From assembly GCA_021773835.1 (NCBI GenBank), contig JAJFJQ010000046.1, forward strand, positions 1 to 64,000: DNA of 64,000 nt, given 5' to 3'. Shown piece after piece: positions 1 through 7,568 of this stretch. Made by a program: the position numbers and the translations under genes. The notes under the pieces were generated by a model. That model saw only the letters and a list, made by a program, of their open reading frames with translations, made no database searches and had not been told where the DNA came from. The stretch comes from Gammaproteobacteria bacterium (lineage in GTDB: Bacteria; Pseudomonadota; Gammaproteobacteria; Ga0077536). Each line of letters opens with the position of its first letter. The stretch's first letter is position 1.

Positions 1-77
1 TCAGCTTCAGTTTTGATGCCTTTTGCGATCTCTTCGGCTAATGCACGGACCTTTGATTTGTCCATCGTTGCTTCCAT
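1..77 (-). CDS. Partial small CDS of the mobile element, N-terminal 25 residues
   Basis: Start of a minus-strand gene that runs off the left edge. An ATG at 77-75 is preceded by a clear AGGAG Shine-Dalgarno 7 bases upstream. The readable part begins MEATMDKSKVRALAEEIA and is a lysine/glutamate-rich amphipathic helix. I do not recognise the product. It follows the other element genes on the same strand after a gap of about 190 bases with no evident gene. Confidence 0.5.
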   Translation of the reverse strand, partial: MEATMDKSKVRALAEEIAKGIKTEA

Positions 78-267
78 GATTGTTCTCCTCTGATAGGATA
101 TTTAAAATCATGGCCGCTTACACAATTTCGTGGACAGTCTCGATCTGAGCCATCATAAACGTTGATTTGAGACTACTGTGAGTGTCCGCAAAGGATGGTT
201 TCCAACTAGACTGACACTGTCCGTCAAGTCAAGTCTGAGCTATTACACGTAAGAAAACACTAAGCCT

Positions 268-618
268 CTACGAGACCAACCCCTCACGTAACCCCCTCTT
301 TGCGCGATTCAAAGCCCGGTAATACGAACTCGTGGGCATATCCGCCGCAGCCGTCTTAGCCCGCACGTCACCGCCTATCACGAACTCTGTAATAAGCACT
401 CGCTTTAACTTGTCAGGCAAGGCAGCTATTCGCCTGTCCGTGTCTATGAACATATCGTTGACACAGAAACCCTCGGGCCGCCATGGAATACTCAAGCGTA
501 CCTTTCCGGCCATGGCTCGGTATAAAGTCGTCTCGCGAGACAGAGAAAGCCCCGAATGCTGGTTGCGACGCCATTCGCCCCAACGCACGAGCCAATAATT
601 CAGGTCCGCGTCGTCCAC
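268..618 (-). CDS. Phage-type regulator with sigma-like helix-turn-helix (antiterminator-Q-like)
   Basis: A 116-residue basic protein. The C-terminal third (about residues 80-115, RAKTAAADMPTSSYYRALN then an Arg/Lys-rich helix) has the pattern of a sigma-region-4-like helix-turn-helix seen in phage late-gene regulators. The N-terminal part is rich in W and R (NYWLVRWGEWRR). The start overlaps the end of the upstream zinc-ribbon gene by about 19 bases, which suggests one transcript from the element. A late-transcription or antitermination role is inference from motif and position. I see no match that fixes the family. Confidence 0.5.
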   Translation of the reverse strand: MDDADLNYWLVRWGEWRRNQHSGLSLSRETTLYRAMAGKVRLSIPWRPEGFCVNDMFIDTDRRIAALPDKLKRVLITEFVIGGDVRAKTAAADMPTSSYYRALNRAKRGLREGLVS

Positions 619-857
619 TTACGCCATTCCGCCATAGTGCGTGCTGCAGTCTGTAGGCATTCAAAACTTGTTTCGCCTAACGCTACGCCTTCAATGTCGG
701 AGTCTGTTAATTCGGCCCGAAACTCGTCTGCCGTCAACGTCGTGCCTTCGACGGCTTTTTCCAACATGACATGTAGGGGCGGACTTAGTGGAGCGTTGCA
801 CGCTATGCAGTGAAGCCAATTGGCGTTAACGGTAGCGTTGCAGCCGGAACATTTCAT
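600..857 (-). CDS. Small zinc-ribbon protein of the mobile element
   Basis: An 85-residue protein starting MKCSGCNATVNANWLHCIAC, so two CxxC pairs form a likely zinc ribbon at residues 3-20, followed by an acidic helical tail. I chose the ATG at 857 because AAAGGA lies 9 bases upstream. The frame stays open to 1073, but that extension is translated from the GGAAAC repeat array and looks like non-coding DNA; a second ATG at 878 is possible. It sits between the repeat array and the sigma-like regulator. Function unknown. Confidence 0.55.
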   Translation of the reverse strand: MKCSGCNATVNANWLHCIACNAPLSPPLHVMLEKAVEGTTLTADEFRAELTDSDIEGVALGETSFECLQTAARTMAEWRKWTTRT

Positions 858-863
858 AGTAGT

Positions 864-1068
864 GTTTCCTTTGCTCATGGGTTGGGAAACTCGTCGGAAA
901 CTCAGGCGAGAGTTTCCATTTTCGCGGGTGGAAATTTCCTGCTCTTGTTTTTGGAAACTCTTACCGGAGAGACGCGTCATTACTGTCGTTAGGTGTTTCC
1001 TAGCGTGGAAACTCGCAGGGTAATGTTTCCATAGGTGGAAACTGTTTCCTAGGAAACTTACTGGAAAC
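864..1068. repeat. Array of 12 GGAAAC repeats in both orientations (putative iteron origin)
   Basis: The hexamer GGAAAC, usually GGAAACT, occurs 12 times in 205 bases. Forward copies start at 885, 896, 953, 1007, 1037, 1052 and 1063; GTTTCC copies start at 864, 912, 995, 1025 and 1044. Two copies abut as the perfect palindrome GTTTCCTAGGAAAC (1044-1057), and a related palindrome GGAAATTTCC lies at 930-939. The array begins 2 bases past the stop of the helicase gene and ends just before the zinc-ribbon start. Iterons beside a replication helicase and primase gene are the usual form of a plasmid or satellite origin, so that is the favoured reading. An operator for a multimeric repressor is the alternative. 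Confidence 0.6.
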
Positions 1069-1069
1069 T

Positions 1070-2071
1070 TCATGGCAACTTCAACTCTGGCCCCTGCCCA
1101 AGCCTGCCTTCGTCGCGGAGCTTTTTGGCGGCTTTGGAGACCGCGCCCTTGCTTACACCCAACTCCTCGGCGGCTTCTGTAACGTGCGCAATACCTTCCT
1201 CAACAAGGGCGAATAATCTTTCCTTGGTGCCCTCGACAATGGGCAGACACTCCCACGTCGGCGGACTGTCCTGCGTTAGGCGTGCTTCAAAGGGCGCTAC
1301 ATTGTCGCCGTACATGCCTCGGGACTTCGTGAAGTGAACGCTAAAGTGTGCGCCCTCGGTATCCTCGCCAATACGTTGCAATCGTAGCTCGGTATCGAGC
1401 GCGTCACGTCGGCTGGACGTGCCACGCTGTACTGTCGCATCCTTCCCTGAGTGGTGCACCATGACAGTGGCTAACTGGCGACGCCGAAGCCACAACAAAA
1501 ATGGCATGACACGCTGCGCCCACTCGTCACGCTTGTCTTCGCGTACTGTAGGGAGCAGGCAACTCAAGTTGTCCATAATGACGCAGCCTATGTCGCGGCG
1601 ACTTTCAAGGAAGGCTTGCACGCGGCTCTGCATATAAGGGTCACACAGCACCAAGTCCGTTTCTTGTTTCTGAAAGAAGTACTCATGGCTGAGTAACTCC
1701 AGCGGCGCAGAGGGCTTGCCCGGTAAAAGCGACGCCACGCGTTCCTTCATGAGCGCAAGCGGCATTTCGCCGTCAATGTACAACACACCAGTAGGGGGCG
1801 GCGCGTCCCACTTCATGAAAGGAGTACCGCACGTTAGAGAGACGGCCAGACTTAACGTGAAGTACGTTTTCCCGTGACCAGGCGGCCCGAAGATCATGGA
1901 GTTACTGGCTTGTGGCAGGAAGGGGAAAAGCAGTTTTCTCTCAGGTATGTCGAGTGCCATTAGCTCACTGGCGCTGAGTACGCTGTTGCCTATATCAGGC
2001 AGTGCGTCCAACTCGGCTGCCGTCTCGTCTACCTTTTTTGCGTCCGCTATTGCGTCTTCGACTAGAGTCAC
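1070..2071 (-). CDS. RepA/RecA-like hexameric helicase ATPase (AAA_25 type)
   Basis: A 333-residue P-loop ATPase. Walker A is GPPGHGKT near residue 62; a Walker-B-like strand GCVIMDNLS lies near 162, and VMVHHSGK follows near 202. This arrangement is typical of the RSF1010 RepA / phage replicative helicase branch of the RecA fold. A C-terminal winged-helix-like segment (EAAEELGVSKGAVSKAAKK) could bind DNA. Its start overlaps the primase stop by 4 bases (ATGA), so the two are translationally coupled. It most likely unwinds the element's origin, and the GGAAAC array begins directly after its stop codon. Confidence 0.8.
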   Translation of the reverse strand: MTLVEDAIADAKKVDETAAELDALPDIGNSVLSASELMALDIPERKLLFPFLPQASNSMIFGPPGHGKTYFTLSLAVSLTCGTPFMKWDAPPPTGVLYIDGEMPLALMKERVASLLPGKPSAPLELLSHEYFFQKQETDLVLCDPYMQSRVQAFLESRRDIGCVIMDNLSCLLPTVREDKRDEWAQRVMPFLLWLRRRQLATVMVHHSGKDATVQRGTSSRRDALDTELRLQRIGEDTEGAHFSVHFTKSRGMYGDNVAPFEARLTQDSPPTWECLPIVEGTKERLFALVEEGIAHVTEAAEELGVSKGAVSKAAKKLRDEGRLGQGPELKLP

Positions 2072-2556
2072 GTCACAGCCTCCATAGCGCGGGAAATGCG
2101 CCTGGAGGCTGTTTCTAACGCCTTCCTATCGTCCTCAGTAAGCGTGCGGCCCTCTGCTATGTCGTGGGCTGCAATGGCGACTTTTGTTGCTTCATGCTTC
2201 AGCATCAGGAGCAGTGCGCGGGCGTCGAAACGTGGCCGCTTCAGTAAAAGTCGCCTGTCGTCGAGTGGCCTTTCGTACAAGTCAGCGAGCGACAGTCCAA
2301 CGGCTGCCGTTACGTCGCCAGCACTGCACCCCGCGAAACAATATAAAAGTATCCTGTCGTCAGTTTCCTTAATGCTAAGGCTCGGACTTTTATCTTCGTG
2401 AGCAGGACAGAGTGCAGAGTATTGTCCGCCTCCCCGGTCTATGACTTTTTCTAGCCTACCCAATAGCAAGGTGGCGGGCGACGATGTATTATTTGGGATG
2501 GGAAAAGCATTTGAGGCCGCTTGAGAAAACTCAGCGGCCTTTTTATTTGCTTCCAT
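2068..2556 (-). CDS. CHC2-type zinc-finger DNA primase fragment
   Basis: A 162-residue protein with a DnaG-type zinc-binding N-terminal domain: ALCPAHEDKSPSLSI near residues 49-63 and LYCFAGCSAGDV near 71-82, giving C, H, C and C ligands. It lacks the TOPRIM catalytic core. It may act with the neighbouring helicase as a split helicase-primase, or bind origin DNA only. Its stop overlaps the helicase start, and AlpA lies 3 bases upstream. Confidence 0.75.
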   Translation of the reverse strand: MEANKKAAEFSQAASNAFPIPNNTSSPATLLLGRLEKVIDRGGGQYSALCPAHEDKSPSLSIKETDDRILLYCFAGCSAGDVTAAVGLSLADLYERPLDDRRLLLKRPRFDARALLLMLKHEATKVAIAAHDIAEGRTLTEDDRKALETASRRISRAMEAVT

Positions 2557-2559
2557 ACG

Positions 2560-2754
2560 TCACCCCCTTTGTCCTGCTTCTATGCGGGACGTTATCCAGT
2601 GCTCAACTGCGTCCGCGTCCCAAGCGACAGAGCGACCGTTCTCGGTAAGTGGGACCGGGCGCGGAAAAGCGTTTTTTGCAATGAGTGCGTATAGTCCGCT
2701 GCGGCTAAGTCCGGTGGCGGCTTGCACGTCGGGACGTCTAAGTAGTTTCTTCAT
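2560..2754 (-). CDS. AlpA-family excisionase/transcriptional regulator
   Basis: A 64-residue MerR-like winged helix typical of AlpA: LLRRPDVQAATGLSRSGLYA, then FPRPVPLTENGRSVAWDADAVEHWI. AlpA proteins activate P4-family integrase genes or act as recombination directionality factors. It is first in the primase-helicase run and lies downstream of tandem terminators that isolate it from the integrase transcript. Confidence 0.85.
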   Translation of the reverse strand: MKKLLRRPDVQAATGLSRSGLYALIAKNAFPRPVPLTENGRSVAWDADAVEHWITSRIEAGQRG

Positions 2755-2776
2755 TTCAATACCTCATACATAGAAA

Positions 2777-2795
2777 CGCCCGCGAAATGCGGGCG
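2777..2795. other. GC-rich hairpin upstream of alpA
   Basis: The perfect inverted repeat CGCCCGC-GAAAT-GCGGGCG lies about 20 bases upstream of the AlpA start codon, in its likely 5' leader. On the minus strand the T run comes before the hairpin, so it is not a terminator for alpA. It may be an operator or leader structure. Confidence 0.4.
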
Positions 2796-2818
2796 AAAAA
2801 AAAGCCGCGTTAAGCGAC
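2796..2818 (-). terminator. Rho-independent terminator, distal copy
   Basis: On the minus strand a 5-bp stem (GTCGC/GCGGC) with a TTAAC loop is followed by eight T's. It is one of two almost identical copies about 64 bases apart that close the integrase/zinc-ribbon transcript before alpA. Confidence 0.65.
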
Positions 2819-2859
2819 TTGGGATATGGCAGCGTCGCATAGTGCGACTCAGACAGGCG

Positions 2860-2882
2860 AAAAAAAAGCCGCGTTAAGCAGC
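2860..2882 (-). terminator. Rho-independent terminator, proximal copy
   Basis: On the minus strand GCTGC-TTAAC-GCGGC is followed by eight T's, about 95 bases past the stop of the zinc-ribbon gene at 2977. A further small hairpin (GTCGCA-TAG-TGCGAC, 2834-2848) lies between the two terminators. Confidence 0.65.
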
Positions 2883-2976
2883 TTGGTGGTTCGATCCTCT
2901 CCGTTGTTTAGACGAAGTAACCAAACCTAGTGAGAAATATACAAAAAACGTTCACTTTTGTAAACGCCTTTGGACC

Positions 2977-3423
2977 CTATTGAATTGAACTGGCCGCCAT
3001 TCGCACGCACCGATGGCAAAATCGTCTACGGCGACCCGGACTGGTCAGAACTACCGAGGACAATTCTGCGCTAGTAGGTTTCCTACAATTGGCGCACGTC
3101 ATTTTAGCCCCGCGTTTCTTCGGTCGCTTATTTAAAGCCTCGCATTGCTCAGTCAGTTGCTGTATTTGGTAACGACCTATATGCCCAGCACGACGGGCCG
3201 CAGGTGCCCAATAGCCGACACATTCAACGTGAAAGGCATATTCGACTGTCGGCCCGTCCCGAAACTCAGACTTTCCGTTGACGCACCACGCACGCTTGCC
3301 CTCCTCGTCCAGAACCTCAACCTTTTCTGTTACGTCTCGAACGTAATCTCCATGCTCAATACGGAGCGCTACGGGCGCCCCTTCAATTTCCTTGTCGCAA
3401 AAGTCACAAACGATGGTTGTCAT
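2977..3423 (-). CDS. Zinc-ribbon protein coupled to the integrase gene
   Basis: A 148-residue protein beginning MTTIVCDFCDKEI. A CxxC at residues 6-9, CANC in the C-terminal third and CHRC near the C-terminus suggest two zinc-binding knuckles. The chosen start overlaps the integrase stop as TAATG at 3425-3421, implying translational coupling. The frame continues about 69 bases upstream inside the integrase gene, but the coupled ATG is more natural. Function unknown; DNA binding is a guess from the zinc motifs and basic tail. Confidence 0.65.
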   Translation of the reverse strand: MTTIVCDFCDKEIEGAPVALRIEHGDYVRDVTEKVEVLDEEGKRAWCVNGKSEFRDGPTVEYAFHVECVGYWAPAARRAGHIGRYQIQQLTEQCEALNKRPKKRGAKMTCANCRKPTSAELSSVVLTSPGRRRRFCHRCVRMAASSIQ

Positions 3424-4640
3424 TAACTCGCCGCCGCTCGAAGTGCTACTACTTCCGCGCCGCTGCGCAGCCCATCCAAGTAGTCGGCCCATGCCTGCAA
3501 CATGCGCTGCCTTTCTTCCAAATGCTCGGCATAGTTATACGCAGCCCTCACCGCGTTGCCTTCAACGTGTGCCAACTGTCTTTCAATAGCGTCCCTATTC
3601 CAGCCCATTTCATTGAGTCGGGTAGACGCCATGCTTCTAAAGCCGTGCGCCACCATGTCGTTACCTGAATAGCCCATGTTGCCGAGCGCATTGTTGAGCG
3701 TGTTTTCGCTCATGGGCCTATGGCGAGTGCGAACGCTCGGGAACACATAGCGCCAGGCACCTGTTAAGGGCTGCAGCTCTTTCAAAATTTCGAGGGCTTG
3801 TATAGACAACGGCACAACGTGCGGTCTGTCCATTTTCATTTTGTCGGCGGGTATCCGCCACTCGGCGCTGTCTAAGTCTATTTCCTCCCACTCAGCTTTC
3901 CGTAGCTCTCCAGGTCGGACAAACACCAGCGGCGCAAACTTGAGTGCGCAGCGGGTGACTATGTTGCCTTTATACCTGTCTATGGCGCGGAGTAACTCGC
4001 CTATTTTCTTCGGGTCTGTAATGCTGGCGAAATGGCGCGTCTTCACGGGTGTTAATGCACCCTTCAAATCTTGCGACGGGTCACGGTCGGCACGGCCAGT
4101 AACAATAGCGTAACGAAATATTTGCCCGCAGTGGCGCCGCAGCTTGTGCGCGGTCTCAAGTGCGCCCTTGTCCTCAACTCGTCGCAGAACGCGTAATAAG
4201 TCGGACGGTGTAATGGCGTCTACTGTGTTATTACCCAACCAGGGGTAGACGTATTTCGACAGACGAGCGTATATGTCCTCAGCATACGTTGGTGTCCATT
4301 TGGGTGAATACTTCTTGCGCCATTCTTCGGCAACAGTCTTGAAGGTGTCCGCGTCCTCATGGGCTGCTTTCTTTTCCTTTCGGGCTTTTGACGGGTCGAG
4401 GCCGTCTGCTATTTGATCGCGTGCTTCGTCGCGTCGTTTGCGGGCCTTTTTCAGCTTCACGTCGGGGTAGACGCCGAGACTCAGCGTTTTCCGCTTCCCA
4501 TTCAGCCGGTAGTCGAGACGCCACCATTTCTGGCCTTTCGTGGTGACTAGCAGGTACATGCCGCCGCCGTCGGCTAGCTTGTACGGCTTTTCCTTCGACT
4601 TTGCGTTTTTAACGGAAACGTCAGCAAGTTTACCCTGCAT
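3423..4640 (-). CDS. P4-family tyrosine recombinase (integrase)
   Basis: A 405-residue site-specific recombinase. The N-terminal DUF4102 arm-binding domain (residues about 1-90, ADGGGMYLLVTTKGQKWWR), core-binding domain (about 100-185) and catalytic domain are complete. Visible active-site residues are R242 (VRPGELR), H332 and R335 (AHGFR), H358 (LAHVEG) and the nucleophile Y368. P4-type integrases insert into tRNA genes. Here the gene reads away from the 3' end of tRNA-Thr, 175 bases from it, so the element is integrated at that tRNA. Confidence 0.95.
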   Translation of the reverse strand: MQGKLADVSVKNAKSKEKPYKLADGGGMYLLVTTKGQKWWRLDYRLNGKRKTLSLGVYPDVKLKKARKRRDEARDQIADGLDPSKARKEKKAAHEDADTFKTVAEEWRKKYSPKWTPTYAEDIYARLSKYVYPWLGNNTVDAITPSDLLRVLRRVEDKGALETAHKLRRHCGQIFRYAIVTGRADRDPSQDLKGALTPVKTRHFASITDPKKIGELLRAIDRYKGNIVTRCALKFAPLVFVRPGELRKAEWEEIDLDSAEWRIPADKMKMDRPHVVPLSIQALEILKELQPLTGAWRYVFPSVRTRHRPMSENTLNNALGNMGYSGNDMVAHGFRSMASTRLNEMGWNRDAIERQLAHVEGNAVRAAYNYAEHLEERQRMLQAWADYLDGLRSGAEVVALRAAAS

Positions 4641-4641
4641 G

Positions 4642-4702
4642 TGACGGTAACTCCCGAGTCAAAAAGGACTCAAATAGGCTGTTACCGTCAAAATTACCGT
4701 CA
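4642..4702. promoter_or_regulatory. TGACGGTAA repeats in the integrase control region
   Basis: TGACGGTAA occurs three times: on the plus strand at 4642-4650 and on the minus strand at 4690-4682 and 4702-4694. The first two form a 9-bp inverted repeat (GACGGTAAC/GTTACCGTC) around an inner hairpin GAGTC-AAAAAG-GACTC. This lies directly upstream of the integrase start, so the copies are candidate arm-type integrase sites or AlpA/Int autoregulatory operators. Function is inferred from position. Confidence 0.45.
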
Positions 4703-4785
4703 TTAAGTCATGGCTGTCAAGGGACATACTTGGAAGAAATGAGCCCATAACATGCTGTAAAACAATGGTATTGTGGAGCACTCAG

Positions 4786-4805
4786 GAACTCGTGGGAACT
4801 TGTGG
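4786..4805. repeat. Tandem 10-bp repeat beside the attachment site
   Basis: GAACTCGTGG is followed at once by GAACTTGTGG, 11 bases from the tRNA 3' end. Short direct repeats here are candidate arm-type integrase binding sites. Confidence 0.3.
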
Positions 4806-4815
4806 GAAGGGCATA

Positions 4816-4891
4816 TGGTGCCGGCTGGAGGAGTCGAACCCCCGACCTGATGCTTACAAGGCAACTGCTCTACCAACTGAGCTAAGCCGGC
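4816..4891 (-). tRNA. tRNA-Thr (anticodon TGT), integration site of the element
   Basis: A 76-base tRNA with CCA encoded. The acceptor stem GCCGGCT/AGCCGGC, the D arm (GCTC...GAGC), a T arm with TTCGA and the anticodon loop CTTGTAA (TGT) are all readable. One pair in the anticodon stem is a T-T mismatch. In many gammaproteobacteria a tRNA cluster with tRNA-Thr follows birA-coaX, which fits the neighbours here. The mobile element abuts its 3' end; the second attachment copy must lie left of the window. Confidence 0.92.
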
Positions 4892-5060
4892 AATGGTGTG
4901 GCGGTAAGCCAGATGACTCACGCATATAAACGGATTACTGGGAGAAGCGCTCGCTGGGCGAGCCGTTCGGTGCGTATTCTAACCGGATTGGGGATCGCTT
5001 GAACATGGTGTTTGCTGGTGATCGACTTGGCTGCAAACACTGGTTTGTTATTTCTTGCGG

Positions 5061-5834
5061 CTATGGCACGAGCAATGCTTCGTCGCTCTCGCTGATAGCC
5101 GCAGCGGCCGCGATACGGCTGCATTCGATCTGCTCGACTGTTACGTCACCGGTGAGCGCACCGGACACGGTTCCTGTATCTTCCGAGCCAAGTGCCATTG
5201 TTGCGCGGACGAAATAGTTTTCGGTCGATTCGAATTTTGGTACGACTACGGGCTTGTAGCCCTGCCGATTCATTTCTGCGAGTCGTCGATTCACGGAATC
5301 TTGCGAACTAAAAAGTCCCAAGGAGATCGCGTTTTTCAAACCGCCACGTCGAACTAGCATGTAGTCTTTGACGCCACGGCGTTCGAGGTCGTTGAGGCTT
5401 CTTTTTGCGTCGGCGTCGGATACTGCCTCTAGGTAGACCCAAAAGAATTGGCGTTCGCTAACCGTCTCAACGCGTGAATGCACGGTTGTCGCACGCGAGC
5501 GGAGCCAATTTCTGAAACGATCAAGTTGCTGCTTTTCAGCGAAGGGGCCGACCTCGATACAGGTGTCTGAGGGCTCCCCAAAGCTATTTAGTTCGGTAGT
5601 AAAATCTACTACTTCGGTGGTGCTAGTCGTTTCCGATTCACGATTGGTCTTCTCCGCGGAGGCCCTCAGTGGTGGCAGTTCGGACAATTCCGAGACCAAC
5701 TTCAGGCTCGGTGTGCCCGGCGGCAACGGTGGTATTCCCGCGGCGGCGGCGGTCTCATCGTTAAGGTGCTTGTTGAATTGCCAGGCGAAAAAAATAACGT
5801 TACCGAGCAGCAAGCCAATCGTGATCCATCTCAT
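5061..5834 (-). CDS. SPOR-domain membrane-anchored protein
   Basis: A 257-residue protein with an N-terminal signal anchor (residues 4-19, ITIGLLLGNVIFFAWQ), a low-complexity linker, and a SPOR-like domain at about residues 92-205 (CIEVGPFAEK... and NAISLGLFSSQDSVNRRLAE). SPOR domains bind denuded glycan strands of septal peptidoglycan, so the protein probably faces the periplasm at the division site. Its start overlaps the coaX stop by 4 bases. The order birA-coaX-SPOR is common in gammaproteobacteria. Confidence 0.8.
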   Translation of the reverse strand: MRWITIGLLLGNVIFFAWQFNKHLNDETAAAAGIPPLPPGTPSLKLVSELSELPPLRASAEKTNRESETTSTTEVVDFTTELNSFGEPSDTCIEVGPFAEKQQLDRFRNWLRSRATTVHSRVETVSERQFFWVYLEAVSDADAKRSLNDLERRGVKDYMLVRRGGLKNAISLGLFSSQDSVNRRLAEMNRQGYKPVVVPKFESTENYFVRATMALGSEDTGTVSGALTGDVTVEQIECSRIAAAAAISESDEALLVP

Positions 5835-6562
5835 GGCGACTCACCGATTGTGAGCGCAAGGCCTTGTAGTACCAGATCTGGGAAATGCCGAAACTCTGTT
5901 GAGCACACCGCCATTACCTGCGGTGCTTCACCACCGGTAATGACCCAATGGTGGTCTGCACCAAACAATTCGTTGACCTTTCGCTGCATTCGTTCGATTC
6001 CGCCCGCCAGCGCGTCAATGCAACCCATCGATATTGCCGTCGCCGTATTCGTCGCAACGCTATCAGTGTGCGCGATCGAATCCAAGCGCAATCGCGCGGT
6101 ATTACGTGTGAGACCCTCGACCATCAGCGCTAAACCCGGCGCGATGGTGCCACCAAGATGCGCACCGCTGCTATCAACGAGGTCGATAGTTATCGCCGTA
6201 CCGGCATCGACCACCGCGACCGCACCGCCGAGCGCGTGATAACCGCCGATCGCCGCGAGCCAGCGGTCGACACCAAGTTGAGCCGGGTTGTCGTAGCGCG
6301 TCGCAACGCCGGCGGCCATTGGTTGAACTGAAGCGTAGATCGGCTCAAGCGACCAGGCGGCAGCAACCCAGGCATTAAGTTTAGCCTCCACGTCTGCGCC
6401 GGCGACATTGGAAATTGCTACACGAGTTGGGTTCACGATTGTCTGCCAGTCGCTGGGCGGCGCATCCGAGAGCGTCGCGATAGGGTTCAGATTGGAGAGC
6501 GTTTTACCATCCCACAGCGCCGACTTGATGCGCGAATTACCTGCGTCGATCAACAACATCAC
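5831..6562 (-). CDS. coaX: Type III pantothenate kinase
   Basis: A 243-residue acetate/sugar-kinase-fold enzyme that phosphorylates pantothenate, the first step of coenzyme A synthesis. Visible motifs are the N-terminal phosphate loop LLIDAGNSRIK, GVDRWLAAIGGYHA and VVDAGTAITIDLV, and the ITGGEA loop near the C-terminus. It overlaps birA upstream by 4 bases and the SPOR gene downstream by 4 bases. Confidence 0.93.
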   Translation of the reverse strand: MMLLIDAGNSRIKSALWDGKTLSNLNPIATLSDAPPSDWQTIVNPTRVAISNVAGADVEAKLNAWVAAAWSLEPIYASVQPMAAGVATRYDNPAQLGVDRWLAAIGGYHALGGAVAVVDAGTAITIDLVDSSGAHLGGTIAPGLALMVEGLTRNTARLRLDSIAHTDSVATNTATAISMGCIDALAGGIERMQRKVNELFGADHHWVITGGEAPQVMAVCSTEFRHFPDLVLQGLALTIGESP

Positions 6563-7536
6563 GGGTTTGCTTCCAGCACGATATGTCCAGCCAGGAAGGC
6601 TTCGGTGGTGCCGTCGTGCTCTATCAGCAATGTGCCATCGACAGCGACCCCGCGTGCAATCCCATGGACGACGCGCTCGGGCATTTCGAGTCGAATTTGG
6701 CGGCCGGCCAAGTAATCATGTTGCTGCCATTGTGCGCGATACGGATCAAATCCAGAAATGGAGAAGTCCTGCAGGATCAAGACCAGCTCATCGAGTATGG
6801 CTGCCGCGGCAAGGTTACGTGACGGCGTGGCACCGCTTGCCGCACTCACGTCGGTCACGCGCTCGTTGATACGTGCATGTGCGTCCGGAGATAGCCCAAG
6901 GTTCAGACCGATCCCAATCGCAACGACACACGGCCCACCGAATTCAGACCGCATCTCGATCAAGATCCCGGCGAGTTTTCGATCGGCGTGATAGATATCG
7001 TTCGGCCATTTCAAGGCAAGGTTTGATGCACCGAGTCGCGCTAAGGCTCGAACGACCGCAATACCGACCACCAAGCTCAATGCCGACATGGTCGACGGTG
7101 GCGCGTCGAAGCGCCACCCGAATGACAAACATAGTCCGCTACCAGGCGGCGCCAACCAACTACCACCGCGGCGGCCTCGTCCTTGTGTTTGATACTCCGC
7201 GAGCCAGGCAACACCGTGAATGCTCGTTCCGCCGTTCAGATCGAGCAAGCGTTGATTCGTAGAATCGGTCACTCGCTCGAGGTGTATGGCGGCGATTGCG
7301 CGTCTACTCGCATCACTCAACGCCACTTCGATTGCAGTTTGATTTAGAAACTCGTAGCCGCCCGGTATGCGATAACCTTTGCCCGGTATCGCGTGGATCG
7401 CAACACCTTCCGCTTGCAGGCGTTTCACCTGATTCCAAACGGCGGTCCGGGTGACTCCTAGTTGCTTGGCGATCTCCTCGCCGGAATGGGCGCAGCCGTC
7501 CTGCAGATGTTCCAATAACGCGAAGGCCTTTTGCAC
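6559..7536 (-). CDS. birA: Biotin operon repressor / biotin-[acetyl-CoA-carboxylase] ligase
   Basis: A 325-residue bifunctional protein. Residues 1-60 form a winged helix (GEEIAKQLGVTRTAVWNQVK). The catalytic domain carries the biotinyl-AMP loop GRGRRGGSW near residue 118, KWPNDI near 186 and AGILIEM. It activates biotin and attaches it to BCCP, and the N-terminal domain lets the holo-form act as a repressor. It is first in the birA-coaX-SPOR operon on the minus strand. Confidence 0.95.
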   Translation of the reverse strand: MQKAFALLEHLQDGCAHSGEEIAKQLGVTRTAVWNQVKRLQAEGVAIHAIPGKGYRIPGGYEFLNQTAIEVALSDASRRAIAAIHLERVTDSTNQRLLDLNGGTSIHGVAWLAEYQTQGRGRRGGSWLAPPGSGLCLSFGWRFDAPPSTMSALSLVVGIAVVRALARLGASNLALKWPNDIYHADRKLAGILIEMRSEFGGPCVVAIGIGLNLGLSPDAHARINERVTDVSAASGATPSRNLAAAAILDELVLILQDFSISGFDPYRAQWQQHDYLAGRQIRLEMPERVVHGIARGVAVDGTLLIEHDGTTEAFLAGHIVLEANP

Positions 7537-7568
7537 TGGCTAGCTAACGGAAGATCGCGTTGGGATCG

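Noticed and set aside
858-1073. N-terminal extension of the zinc-ribbon protein
   Set aside because: It is the GGAAAC array read as codons; a ribosome site marks the later ATG at 857.
2880-2900. GGTTCGATCC resembling a tRNA T arm, possible attachment remnant
   Set aside because: No acceptor, D or anticodon stem around it, and it does not match tRNA-Thr.
4703-4921. Minus-strand frame reading GLAQLVEQLPCKHQVGGSTP
   Set aside because: It is the tRNA-Thr gene translated; this peptide is a common false protein over tRNA genes.
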